Assembly: GCA_002118135.1 (NCBI GenBank)
Contig: BDIU01000216.1
Span: 186,166 to 250,165 of the forward strand
Source: Trebouxia sp. TZW2008
Taxonomy: Eukaryota > Chlorophyta > Trebouxiophyceae > Trebouxiales > Trebouxiaceae
Length of the DNA: 64,000 nucleotides
Direction: 5' to 3'
Positions 34,559 through 45,417 of this stretch are shown here, piece after piece. The position numbers were made by a program, and so were the translations under genes. A model generated the notes under the pieces. It did no database searches and was not told the DNA's origin. It saw only the letters and a list, made by a program, of their open reading frames with translations. Every line of letters starts with the position of its first letter. The stretch's first letter is position 1.

Positions 34559-35678
34559 TCAGATGTGACCAATGCCAGTACACTTGACAGGATGACTGTA
34601 TGAGAAATTGAGCTGCATGAACTTGTCAGGCGGAACAAACATTTGCCACATCAGTGCTGTAGTCTGTTGCTCATTCCATCTCATTCTGAAATGCGCACCT
34701 GTTCGCAACACCAGCCGCAGAAAGCGCTGAACAATTCGCTGGAACCAGAAGTCAACAGATATCAGCACAAAGTTGCCATTGATGTGTCTGGTAGAGTACC
34801 CTCCATCATTTGGCCCACCCAGCCCACGAGTGTATAGACCTGAGATGTTCTGAGGAGAGCAGTCATCAGTAAATAGGATGGTCGGCTCAAAGCCCTCCAT
34901 GACTAAGAACAGCTTTGCAATTTCAGCTGCTCCAGTAGTGACTAACACATGGTCTTGAGGGACGATGAGTCGTGCGCCAAGCCACAGATTGTGGGCTTGC
35001 ATGGTTTCAAGGAAGTTCATGTCGACTGGGGCTTGGAATGCTGAGTCATCATCCACTTGCAGCACATACTTATAGCCAAGTCTAGCTGCAAATTCCATCT
35101 GAAATGTGAGCCGCCAATGGCCCATTTGCCTGTATTCTGCATTGAAATGTGAGGCAGCTGACCAAAGGCTTGGATCTTCTGCCTCTTCAGGTGTTTGCCA
35201 ATGTTCCTTCAGAGGCAGGAACACGAGCCGACTGGAGCTGCTGCTTGCGTAGTGCCGCAAAACCTGCCCGACCGTGTTGTCGTGTGAGAACACGAAAATG
35301 TCGCTTGGAGTGAAAGGCGCGACGTTTGCGTTGTAATCCTCCAAAAAGCACTCTGTCTGTCGAGCACTGGCTGACAGAAGGATGACAGCTATTCGGTCCT
35401 GCGGAGACTGCGCTGGCGAAAACTGATCCAGCTGATGCTTTGCGGTCGACACGGAGTCTGCGACGCCACCCTTCCAAGAAACAATACTGTCGACTTCGCT
35501 CGATGCCACGCCTGGGGAACAGCGAGAGGTTGAGGCAACAATACCCTGCGACATGTTGCACGAAGTGCAGCAACTACATTCATCGCGCACCTTGTTGAGA
35601 CGACACGCGCGACAGTGTGGCCAGCGTGTACAGCATCAGGCAGAGCGAGCCAACAACACCCAACCTGCCGCGATACAT
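34559..35678 (-). CDS. Type II membrane glycosyltransferase, GT15-like (alpha-mannosyltransferase type)
   Basis: Exon 1 35678-35591 and exon 2 35511-34559 (TGA) join in phase across a 79-nt intron; 346 residues. Exon 1 encodes a signal-anchor (MYRGRLGVVGSLCLMLYTLA), placing the enzyme in the ER/Golgi with a luminal catalytic domain. The body has IAVILLSASARQTECFLEDY, FVFSHDN, then RLTFQMEFAARLGYKYVLQV followed by DDDSAF, a DxD-type metal/nucleotide-sugar motif, and later NGNFVLISVDFWFQRIV, which is reminiscent of the Kre2/MNT1 mannosyltransferase family. Assignment to GT15 is from motif memory; other GT-A families are possible. The gene is head-to-head with the GT32-like gene 494 nt away. Confidence 0.75.
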
Positions 35679-36172
35679 CTGTCAAAAACCCCTCAGAGCC
35701 ACAAGGGGCACACCGGCGCTCAACTCATGCCTGAGCGATCAGGGATTTCTCTGTATGCGACGCGACTGTGCAGCGCAAAGCATGCCACTGCTACTCTGTC
35801 ATCATGGCTTCGCAAATGAAGCCACCGACGGCCAGCGTTGCTATCTGCACGTGGGTCGCCAGATTTGGCTTGTGAACTCGAACACGGAACGCTGACGCGG
35901 CGCTCACCCTTCGATTCGAAGCGCTATAGCATGTGATTATCATTTGACCCATTTGACTGCCACGTGCGCGTAGAGTGCGCCTCTAAATTGAGCATTTTTG
36001 TTCACGTGCGCTTGATCGGCACGTGCAGAGCTTTCAACGCAGGCCCATCAAGGATCAATAACGCCTGCACGGGCCGTTACACGCTCTTGATGCCCCTGCG
36101 CTACCGGAACGAATTCTGCTGCGTACGCGCACTGCAAGTACACATCGCTCGAACACACAGTGGTTTGGCGCA
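35679..36172. promoter_or_regulatory. Shared upstream region of two divergent glycosyltransferase genes
   Basis: 494 nt separate the two ATGs, and the stretch is visibly more G+C-rich and free of the intronic repeats found elsewhere. No core element could be identified with confidence. A bidirectional promoter is inference from geometry. Confidence 0.4.
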
Positions 36173-37159
36173 ATGTGGCGCACAGTCGTAGCAACATTGT
36201 TTGTTTGCGCTTGTGCAAGTCGCATCAGTCAGGCAAGCTGGTTGGATGACTGGCGAGAGTCTCACGCAAATGACGCTCACGCTGATTTCGCCTGCACTGC
36301 GAAAGCCAACGGATTGTGTATGCTCCCGACTTATGTTTCCCCCAGATTGAAGGCAAGTACAGATCAACGCATTCCGCGAACAATCTGGCAGACATGGAAG
36401 TCGGAAAAAGTGGGCCCGCACCAATTTCAAGCGATGTCGTCATTTGCTCGAGACAACCCAGACTACGAGTACGTCTTTCTGGATGACGAAGCTGCGCAGC
36501 ATTTTATGTGTGAGCATATGGACGCGGCGACAAATCTGGCCTACGAAATTGTCGTGCCTGGAGCAGCAAAGGCAGATATCTTGAGACTCTGTTTGCTATT
36601 GGAATACGGTGGTGTTTACTTCGACAGCGACTGCGCCTCCGTCATGCCTTTGTCAGACTTCGTCGACGCCGACGCTGCTGTTGTGAGCGGTCTCGGAACA
36701 GCTGGCGACTTTCACCAGTGGGCATTGTTGTATGAGGCACATCATCCCTTTCTGCAACAAGCACTGAGATCTGTTGTACACAATGTCTTAAGCGCAAGTA
36801 CTGCAAGCTCTGGGCCGGAGAGTGCAGCTGGGGTCATTGCTCTTACAGGACCTGAAGCTTACCACACACAAGGAGTTGCACAGGTGTTGAAGATGTACAA
36901 TTGTACAGTTTCTGAGATAGAAGCGCAGCAAAATAGCATTCACTTGTTGAGATCAGACTCACCCTGCCCTGCTTTACCGGATTCTGTAGGCCGTATCCAG
37001 TTCTTTGACACCGATCTGCTTGGTGGAAGGGTCATTTTCAAAGCCGAAGGCATTGAGCACGAAAGGCATTCTCATGGTTATGTACATTATAGCGTTTTAG
37101 AAGAACATCATTCCAGTCTGTTCAAACCCGTACAGCATGTTTGTCAGCAGCCATTGTGA
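36173..37159 (+). CDS. Secretory glycosyltransferase with DxD sugar-binding region (GT32/OCH1-like)
   Basis: Single-exon frame of 328 residues. The N-terminus is a signal peptide or anchor (MWRTVVATLFVCACASRI). It carries the family's IPRTIWQTWKS, the DNPDYEYVFLDDEAA segment, and the diagnostic AKADILRLCLLLEYGGVYFD directly followed by SDC, which is the DxD motif that binds the nucleotide sugar with a divalent metal. Downstream TGPEAYHTQGV and HSHGYVHYSVLEEHH fit the C-terminal His region of Gly_transf_sug proteins. Likely a Golgi/ER enzyme transferring hexose to glycans. It is the only clearly intronless gene in the window. Confidence 0.9.
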   Translation: MWRTVVATLFVCACASRISQASWLDDWRESHANDAHADFACTAKANGLCMLPTYVSPRLKASTDQRIPRTIWQTWKSEKVGPHQFQAMSSFARDNPDYEYVFLDDEAAQHFMCEHMDAATNLAYEIVVPGAAKADILRLCLLLEYGGVYFDSDCASVMPLSDFVDADAAVVSGLGTAGDFHQWALLYEAHHPFLQQALRSVVHNVLSASTASSGPESAAGVIALTGPEAYHTQGVAQVLKMYNCTVSEIEAQQNSIHLLRSDSPCPALPDSVGRIQFFDTDLLGGRVIFKAEGIEHERHSHGYVHYSVLEEHHSSLFKPVQHVCQQPL

Positions 37160-39388
37160 CAGCTCTGGTTTAGGTTGCAGTGGTGAACCGTCTTAAGATT
37201 TCTGTGATGCCGTCACAATTAGTCAGATGATGCAATTACCTGAGCAGCCATGACTTACAAAAGATGGTCAAGACAAACTAATGGCCTTTTGTGAAAGCTG
37301 CTCAGGGAGTGCTGCTGTGTAGAAAGCATTGCTGTCTGCAAGATGTGGTACTGTACGCTGAGGACACTGTTCTGCTTACAGTCAGATACATCTTTATTGT
37401 GGAGACACCTACGGTGATCACTGAACCCACATTCTTTTTCCGGTTGATTGTGCATGTGTGAATGCCTGCTTAGAAATTTGTTAGACTGCTTGCTCAGAAT
37501 GTACTGCCTGTACAGCCATCTGCTCAATGGTAGCAGCTGTGATCCTTAAGGATCTCTCAAGCTTGAGAGGTTACATGGCCATTTTTACTGTCTAAAGAGT
37601 ATAGGGATGAACTGCTCGACATCTGATTGACTGTGTGGATTCAGACAATACTTTGTCGATACCTGCATGAACACTTTGGCACTACCAGTGTTGACAGCTG
37701 TAGATATCGAATTCCTTTCACTTTGAGGCAATGTGTCTGCAGTACTGAAACAGCACATGCAATCAAGTGTGCTGGTGAGCTGATAATCAGTACACAAACT
37801 GGTGATTGGCCGTAAAGTTCACAAGTCATTCGCTCATCAGTACTCGCTGTGTCACTCACTGCAGAATGTGCATGTACAGCATACTGCAGGACGAATTTAC
37901 CGCTCATTTTGCTGATGATTGTCCTGCTTTTGCGAGCACCTCATTGCATTCAACACAACAGCTTCAAGAGCTTTGCTGTTGCATTGCTGGGTCTGGCTCA
38001 GTGGGCTGCTCTGCGTTGGCCAGCAGCTTAGTAATTTGGGCATGTCACATTACTTTGTGAGGGCATAGTCAGAAGTAATCAGGCACACGCTTAGAAGAAG
38101 GACCCCTTAAGCTTGTAAATGCATTGGGTTCGTATGTGCATGCAAGCGTGGTCCAGGTGGAGTGTCTGCAGCTTCAGCGATTTGTGATGCACTAGATAAC
38201 GATAGCTCATGTCCTGTTACGATGTCGTTGACTCAGTTCACAGTGGGTCAAAGAGCGCAGTAGAAACTGACAACTGTAAGTTGCAACCTGGCAAATGGCC
38301 AGCATCAATTCAAGCTGGTACTCATCCGCTGCGTGGACTGCTACTTCTGTTGCAAAACCTTGCTACTGAGCCCGATCTTCGCCATGATGAGCAACAGCGT
38401 CGTGATTAAGGTTGACCCCTGCTAGCGCTCAAGTAGGATTGACGCGTCTTCCTACAGCCTGGGCTAATCAGCAAAGCAACAGGTCAGCCAAATTCCAGGT
38501 GTCCTATACACTTGCATTGACCCTATCCCGTCACAGCACCGAAACACATGCTGACATTGTGCTGCCACAGCTGCCAAGTGTTTGTCAGTAACCAGCAAAA
38601 CAGGAAAACAGCTGGTGGCTGTTTGCTGCCACAGCTGCCAAGTGTTCCTCATCAAACAGCACAACAGGACGGACATATGCCCAGAATGGTGCCTGAGACG
38701 CCTGGGCCTCAGATCAGCGGCACTGAAGTAGCTGTGTGAGGAGCCTGCGACGCTATTGCGCTGCGCTGCATCCATTCTGACCAACACTCTGAGCAGCGCA
38801 AGACCCTGCAGCAGTGACATCAACTGAGTTGAAAGTGACACCAACAGACGTGTCTGTGCAGCTCTGTTTATGTGATCATGTATCATACACAATCATGTCA
38901 CCATACAAAACATTGCGGCAACCCAGAGCAGATTTGCAACTGATCATGCTGAATGCATACATCTATCTAAACAACACGCGCTATCAACTGTTGATGCTAG
39001 CAATGCTCATGCATCTGCCCAAGCATCGACATCTACACCCCAGTTGCAAAAGCACATGCACAAAGCTCTTGTCAACATCTTGCACTGTCAGCATGTTTAG
39101 TGTCCGTATACCTTCATGCAGTGCAAACATGAATGCAGGCCAGTCCATTGGCATACAGGACTATGACAAATATGTTACCTGTAATGCGCAGCATACATAG
39201 CTTGCAACTGTATTGTTTGAGTAAACCAAGAATAAGTGGACTGCCCTTCAATTGGACTGCACAGTTGCAAGCTGTTGTTTGCACTTGTTTGCTATTTTCA
39301 CCACGCCTGCATGCAAAACACGTGTCAGGCTTGCAAGTTTGAGAGGGCTTACATATATCACTTGCACTGCTATGCAAGCTAGTGCAGG
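37160..39388. other. Long intergenic region, no convincing gene
   Basis: 2.2 kb of short open frames only. A direct duplication of about 70 nt with core TGCTGCCACAGCTGCCAAGTGT lies at 38550-38665. Nothing else could be supported. Confidence 0.5.
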
Positions 39389-39628
39389 TCAAAAGCTCTG
39401 CATGTAGGGTCTATCTGCTGTAAAGGCATGCTGAGGTGAGATGGGCAAGCCTGCAGACGTCACGACAGATTGAGACGTGTCTGTCAGCTGACTGTCGAAA
39501 ATGTCACTGCAAAATGGTGTTGCAAGGTTGTCCAGGCATGAGGCGCTGCAATGCATGTCTATGTGAACTGTGACAGGGATTTTCAGCACAAGCAGCCATG
39601 CGCAAAGGGTCAAAGTGATTGCTATCAT
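39389..39628 (-). CDS. Possible small secreted protein (79 residues), low confidence
   Basis: ATG at 39628, single exon. The first 20 residues are signal-peptide-like (MIAITLTLCAWLLVLKIPVT), followed by a Cys-containing stretch (MHCSASCLDNLATPFC). There is no recognisable family, no splice support and no expression evidence; it could be a chance frame. Confidence 0.2.
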   Translation of the reverse strand: MIAITLTLCAWLLVLKIPVTVHIDMHCSASCLDNLATPFCSDIFDSQLTDTSQSVVTSAGLPISPQHAFTADRPYMQSF

Positions 39629-39937
39629 GTCTCAAACATAACAGACTGGATGTATCACGCTCTGCATATGGCCATATACCAGGCATTTGCTGACCTGCCC
39701 TGGCTTTCTGACATTTGTGGGGAGTAGCTCTGGTGCTGACCCTCTGTTCCTCTCCTCTTCTCCAATGCAGCAGGGCTAGTCTAAGCAGTACGCTCTGCTG
39801 CTGAACCTCAGGATGAGTATGCAGAAGGTGCAATCGCATATGCTGGAGACTTCGACCCTCAGGACATTTGACATCACGGTCCCTGTATCTTCTTTGTCAT
39901 TGATGCCGCAGCTCTGATTTGCTGCCACACATTCATC
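39629..39937. other. Intergenic stretch, nothing seen
   Basis: No supported gene or repeat; a short minus-strand frame (39776-39967) has no recognisable content. Confidence 0.4.
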
Positions 39938-40435
39938 TTGTTGTTGCAGCGGTGTTGTCTGTGCCATTTGCAGGTAAAGCGCCCACGTGAAGCCAATGAG
40001 TCAGTCACATCATGCACGTTGTGTGCGCATCTGAATCAGATTTGCCTGCAGGGCGCAAATGCATCAGTCAAGTCCCTGTACACATGCCGCATCTACATCA
40101 GACACATCTTGGGATGCGATTGGGAACCCATTGGCAAGCACGTTGTGCCACTACTCTGTGAGGAGTTTGACATATAAGGTGCTGCTGTCATACGTCTTGG
40201 CAACTTCACTACATCACAGAGCAAGCCAAGACCTTTAGTGGTGCCCTTCAAGACGAATGATGACAAGCACCTGTTTCTGAAGAATGCTAAGGCACTCAGG
40301 CAGAATGGGATCAGATGTGATGACGACCTCACAAGGCTGCAACAGCAAGAGAGAAAACATCTGCATGAAACAGATGTACCTGTCACCAGCCCCAGACATG
40401 CTTTTGAGCGCTCATCGCTGACATATGGGGCATGA
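39938..40435 (+). pseudogene. Remnant of a LINE (non-LTR retrotransposon) ORF1 protein
   Basis: One frame runs from 39938 to 40435 with a single internal TAA near 40176. After the stop it reads AAVIRLGNF, KPRPLVVPFKTNDDKHLFLK, AKALRQNGIRCDDDLTRLQQ and QERKHL. This order (RLG, RPRPLvV-F, LK-AK-LR, GI-i-DDLT, qq-eRk-L) is the hallmark of the C-terminal half of ORF1-type proteins of L1-like elements. The upstream part is less clear. No reverse transcriptase is seen nearby, so this is a fragment, disrupted by the stop. Confidence 0.65.
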
Positions 40436-40988
40436 CCAGTTCCTGTATTCTGCTAAAACCATTGCAATGCTGAGATCGCACAAGTGCCTGCCAAAGTCAC
40501 ACAACACATATGATAACATGCACAGCTGCATCTTCACAAAGCTGAGTTGGCACTAGTTTCTGGCAATATGATAGCGCACAGTGCATGATGAAACATTCAA
40601 CGCTGCATGATCAGACAGCTTTGTCAGCACTTTCTGTCAACATCACAGTACATCAAAAGATGCTGGACGGTCCCATTTGACCAGATAGACTTGGGCTCCA
40701 ACACCACCTAGCATCTGTACCAGAATGCAAACTATGACTGTTATGACTAGAACCACCACTGCAGTTTTCATGATTGTTATTGACTTTAGAGCAACAACTT
40801 GTGTTACTGTGACTTTGACTGCTGTTATTGTGTTCATTGAAATTGACGTCATGATCATGATTATGCTCTGTAACAAATTTGATGACTATGTGAGGAGTGG
40901 TAACAAACATAATTGGTATTATGATCACAACGATGATGATCATGATGTTTGCTACTGCTGTCATGAAGATGGTCTCACCTGCACAAGA
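40436..40988. other. Intergenic, partly A+T-rich low complexity
   Basis: From about 40720 to 40975 the sequence is rich in GTTATGACT/ATGATGA-type words with chance open frames on both strands. No gene seen. It is the 3' flank of the RAP-protein gene. Confidence 0.5.
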
Positions 40989-43900
40989 CTATTGCTTCTT
41001 TCTACGGTATGCATTCAAGTCGCCGCCAGAAGCAGCCTTCAGCGCGGTACGTAAGTACCCAGCCATCATTTCCTCTCCGCCCAAAACAATGTCTGGGGGA
41101 ATGGCAATCACTGCGCCTGACTGTGCAAGTACCCGCCGGCAGTATGCTTCCCGCCCAGCCAGCCTGTAAGGCACAGGAAAGACATGAAGATTGGAAAGAC
41201 CCACTAGATCTAGATAGTTTGCACTGCATACGACTGTGCAAGCACCCGCCGGCAGTATGCCTCCCTTCCAGCTAGCCTGTGAGACCTATGCAGCAAAGAT
41301 GACGTTTACTTTATTTGTCATTGTGTTTTACACCATGCATATGCCAGGTATACATGCCATGTGTATAAAGCGGCAGTGTGTATCCCTTCCAGCTAGCCTG
41401 TAAGACACAGACAGCAAAGATGATGTTTACTTTATTTGTCATTGCGTTACACACCATGCATATGCCAGGTATACATGCCATGTGTATGAAGCAGCAGAAT
41501 GCCTCCCGCCCAGCCAGCCTGTAAGACACATGCAGCAAAGATGATGATTACTTTGTTTGTCATTGTGGATTACACCATGCATATGCCAGGTATACATGCC
41601 ATGTGTAGAAAGCGGCAGCATGCCTCCCGCCCAGCCAGCCTGTTAGATGTAGGCAGCAAAGGCGAGGTCAGAGTTGTGCATTGGCTCACACACCAGATGC
41701 GGATGCCGGTAGTACATGCTTCACACAGCCAGCTTGTCAGGCACGGGCTGTGAGCATCAGGTTTGAGTTGTTCAGCACAGCGTTTGATACAGTTTGCAAA
41801 TTTGCCAGCGGTACGCTTCCCATAAACCGCAATGACATTGCATGAATGCATGAAAGGGAAGCAATGGCAATTCAGGACTCAGCGCTTGCCTGGTGACGTC
41901 ACTGGAAAAGCAGGGGTCCATGTGCCCACACACAAGCATGATGAACATGGACTTGGCTGTGCTGACTTGTGACTGCAGCAATGAATGATTTGTGCTCACA
42001 CTGAACATCCTTCCTAACTCTATGAGACAATCATGTACCTAATCGGCAATGACATTGCAGCAAAGGATGCAAAGGAGGCAATGAGACTTCACGACTCAGC
42101 GCTTACCTATGGATGATTTGTGCTCACACTGAACGTGCTTCACAATACTATGAGACACTCATGCACCTGATTGGCAACGAAATGGTAGCAAAGGATGAAA
42201 AGGAGGCAGAGACAGTTCAGAACTCAGCGCTTACCTATGGATGATTTGTGCTCACACTGAACGTGCTTAACAAGACTATGAGACAATCATGTACCTAATC
42301 GGCAATGACACGGCAGGAAAGCATGAAAGTACAGCAATGGCGTTTCAGGACTCAGCGATTACCTGGTGACGTCATTGGAAAAGCATTGGTCCATGTAGCC
42401 ATACTCCAGCATAATGAACATGGGCTTGACGGTGTTGACTTGTGGCTGCACAACAGCATGTACGTAGTACGTCTTCACAACCCGCCCAGTCTTGAATGCC
42501 AACCCAAGGTCTGTTAGCGCGACAAACAGTCCATAGTTGGACAGAAAGCGCGTATCTAGCTTAGCTGGACCCATGCTGTTGAGTGTGTCTTGCATACTGG
42601 CCTTGAGGGCCTTCTGTTCGAGCCTGTCAGTCATGGGCAGCTGCACTCCATGTAGAGCTTGGTGCATTTGCACAAGCTCTACGTTGATGGGTGCAGTGCC
42701 CGCTGCTGCAAGTGACAGCATGCGCTGCAGCATCTGCTCATATGTAGGCAGCTGCAGTCGACCAGCAACTGCCAAGCTCCACGCCACATTGGTAACATGC
42801 TGCTGCTTCACTATGGTTTGGCTGAGAAAGTAGCTGACAAGTCTGTCGAAATCTCCCATTGTGACTGGCAGTCTCAGCTCAGCACAGCCAAGCAAGAAGA
42901 TGCTGATCTCCTGAGGGTTGGGTCGCTTGCCCTCGGTCTGACACAGGCTCAGCATTCTGGCCAGGCAAGCTGAACTTAGCTCATGTGGTGGAACATGCCT
43001 GAGTGTTTTCAATGCCCATGCTAGGTTGGCAATCTCCTGGGAAGATGGTCGATCTGACTCTTCAGTCGACCTCAAGTATGTCAGGAAGGATGCACACAGG
43101 TTATCCAGGAGCTGTGATGATGGCCGAGGCGCTCTGACTCGTGCCAGCGCATGTACGGTGTTGACAACTGCTTGTTTGTCTAGCAAGGTCAAGTCCTGAT
43201 GGCTGAGGTGCACTAGCAGTTGGGGTAGCGCACCCCCGTTGCAAGGCTTCAGACCCAGATCCGCACACGCCAGCAAGAAGCTGGCATATGAGTGGCCATC
43301 TGCAGAGTCAGCTTCCTTCATAAACTGCTGTGCTAGGCTGTCAACCGTGCCTGGAACCAAGTGATCAGGATTGACATCCATCTTGGCTAAAGACCAAAGC
43401 ATGTTGCTGGCAGACCTGGTTGTGATCTCTGGCATGATTTCCTGCAGTCTTGTGAGCGTGCCGTGCAAAAAGGCGTGTAGCACTGTCTCTGCATCTGCTC
43501 GCTGTGTCCAGCCATGGTTGTTGCTGACCGCTGCTGACCAAACTTTTGCAGTTCCACTCAAGATTGCGCTCATATGAATGTTGTTGAGGTTTTCGCTAGA
43601 CTTTTGGCATAGCTGCTCCATGCGTTGGGTAAACTGCGTGATGACTGTCAGAGCGTTATGCTTCTTCATGGCATGCATTGCTTCCTGCCTTTCGCCCTTG
43701 ATATAAGCAGTCACTTCCCATGGAGCGGGGATCCTTTCTTTCACAGGTTGACTGAGCCTGTTCTGCAGCAGCAAGCTGAACATCTCAGCTCCAATGTATG
43801 CTGTGCAAACCACAGCAGTCGCAGCCTTGGTTGCTGAAGTTACCTTTTGCCATGGTTTGTTCTGGCTTTTTTGCTTGGTTGCTTGCTGGTGAAAATTTCG

Positions 43901-44268
43901 ACTTTCCTGCAGCGCAAGCGGCGATCAGCAGCAGACAGCACGAGCTGTCTAGCATCACTCAGATTCTGACCTGAGGTGGAGCTCTCTGTTGCGCTGAAGC
44001 AACACACAGCCCGCGCAGACTCGAGCCGACAAGGTGTGAGGTTTGGACAAAACTGCAGTTGAGCGAAGGAAAGTTAAACCTGCAGAACAGCAGCACAATA
44101 GATAGAGCCAAAATTGGTCGTCGGATCGCGACTGTTTCGCGCGAAGCTGTCGTACCCGGTGCAGCTGGCAAAGCACCTTGAACGACCTGATCTCAAATGT
44201 TCCGTCTCTGAGCACGGCGCGGGTCGGAAATACGACGCATACGACAGCGGCAAGACACAGGCACCCAT
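40989..44268 (-). CDS. Helical-repeat RAP-domain protein, probably organellar RNA-binding
   Basis: Exons on the minus strand: 44268-44080, 43906-42363, 41163-40989 (TAG), in phase; 635 residues. The first exon is Ser/Arg/Ala-rich, almost free of acidic runs and transit-peptide-like (MGACVLPLSYASYFRPAPCS). The long exon carries repeated helical units with the family's xNxxWxLA signature: ASNMLWSLAKMDVNP, VVNTVHALARVRAP, IANLAWALKTLRHVPP, ISIFLLGCAELRLP, VTNVAWSLAVAGRL. The last exon (REAYCRRVLAQSGAVIAIPP) fits the end of a RAP domain. FASTK/HPR-OPR-type RAP proteins act on specific organellar transcripts (stability, processing, translation or trans-splicing). The target cannot be read from sequence. 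The ATG at 44268 is chosen because the joined frame remains open. The second intron (1.2 kb) is made of repeated exon-edge units. Confidence 0.8.
41218..41750 (-). repeat. Five tandem copies of 3' splice site plus start of the last RAP exon
   Basis: Units of about 120 nt contain AGCATGCCTCCCGCCCAGCCAGCCTGT(T/A)A (plus strand), i.e. acceptor and RLAGREA codons, linked by ACACCATGCATATGCCAGGTATACATGCCATGTGTA. Copies lie near 41270, 41395, 41515 and 41635, with a weaker one near 41725. The functional exon begins at 41163 and is the most downstream in the gene's direction. Confidence 0.9.
41770..42362 (-). repeat. Donor-side array: exon-end copy and ~120-bp intron units
   Basis: Near 41870-41960 the end of exon 43906-42363 (MFIML...SxDVTR, GTCACCAG|G) recurs with GCAAG at the donor position. 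Between them, about three units of ACCTA(T/A)GGATGATTTGTGCTCACACTGAACG ... TCAGCGCTTACCT repeat the first bases of the intron, each with a TTAC (minus GTAAG) donor-like site. Confidence 0.85.
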
Positions 44269-45417
44269 GGCCAGATGACTGCTTGCTGCTGAGCGTACAA
44301 TGAATCGTGCTGAAAGCTGTAGCTTAAGCAACAGAGCCAAAGATTGAGTTGATTGTGATGCTGGTTCCAGAGCCAATTCATGAGCAAGAAATTGTTGACT
44401 TCTCTGTGCTGCTGCAGGGGAGTCATTGTATACTGCCGGTGACTCTTACATCTGTTTCTCTTGTTTACGTCCCTTGGAGCCTGCCTCGGAGCCGATAGTG
44501 TTGAGTACTACTGTAGGCGTGTTACAAGTGAGCAAAACGTCAGCGTCCCGATGCCAAGCTAGCAATGAGCAGTTCTCGTCGATGACATCATGCACAAGCC
44601 ACAGAGACTGTAAGGAAGGCCATGACGACTGCAGAGGACCTGTTTGCACGCTTCCACAAATCCAAATGCATCCTAGTAGTGATATTGGCTGGACATGCAA
44701 AGCACCTGACAAATCAGTCAGAATTGCCTGTTAGCAGGTTCTTTTCGCTCAACACGTACATGGCTTTACAACTCAGCTGTAGATGTTGCTTCAGCTGATA
44801 CATATCAACAACCGTGACGCGCTTGCAAACCACTGAGCGCTGAGTGCAGAAGTGCTGATCGTGCCATGCATGACAGTGACATCTGCCAAGTGTCCATCAG
44901 TCAAAGAAGTCATGGTCACGTGTTAGCACGCAAAGTTCAAGGCAAATGCTTCACAACATCGCGAAATATGCGCCTGGCTCCGCACGCGATTGCCAAGGCT
45001 TGCGTGAAGCATGCTAGATGTGATTGACACCGCATCGGGCATGTTGAGATACACAGCGCGGTGACGCGCAACCTCCCGTGATTGGCAACACTGCAGATTG
45101 CCATACAACAGGTAAACTAGTGCTTGTGCAGTATACACTTGTGTAGAGCGTGAGGACTGTGTCACTGATACTCCTCAAAGCGTGAAGTCTGCCATCGGCG
45201 TCATCACAGCTCGCAAAGTCTCAGCTTCGTTTGCTTCGTGAAGATAGGACTTGGAATATGACTTGTTGAGCTTATGTCTGTTTTGCAGTCAGATATTGTT
45301 GTAAACAATTCTGACTGCGCCACCATACCGAGCCTGCATTTGCGATTTGACTGTTGTCGCGCTCAAACCGGCAACGTTCAAGCTGGCACCCTATCTTGAT
45401 GCTGCTTGCTTATAGGT
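44269..45417. other. Intergenic region between divergent genes
   Basis: 1.15 kb between the start codons at 44268 (-) and 45418 (+). It should hold both promoters. No element or RNA gene could be identified. Confidence 0.45.

Noticed and set aside
40640..40990. Open frames on both strands rich in Thr, Val, Asp and His
   Set aside because: A+T-rich simple sequence; frames on opposite strands mirror each other and match nothing.
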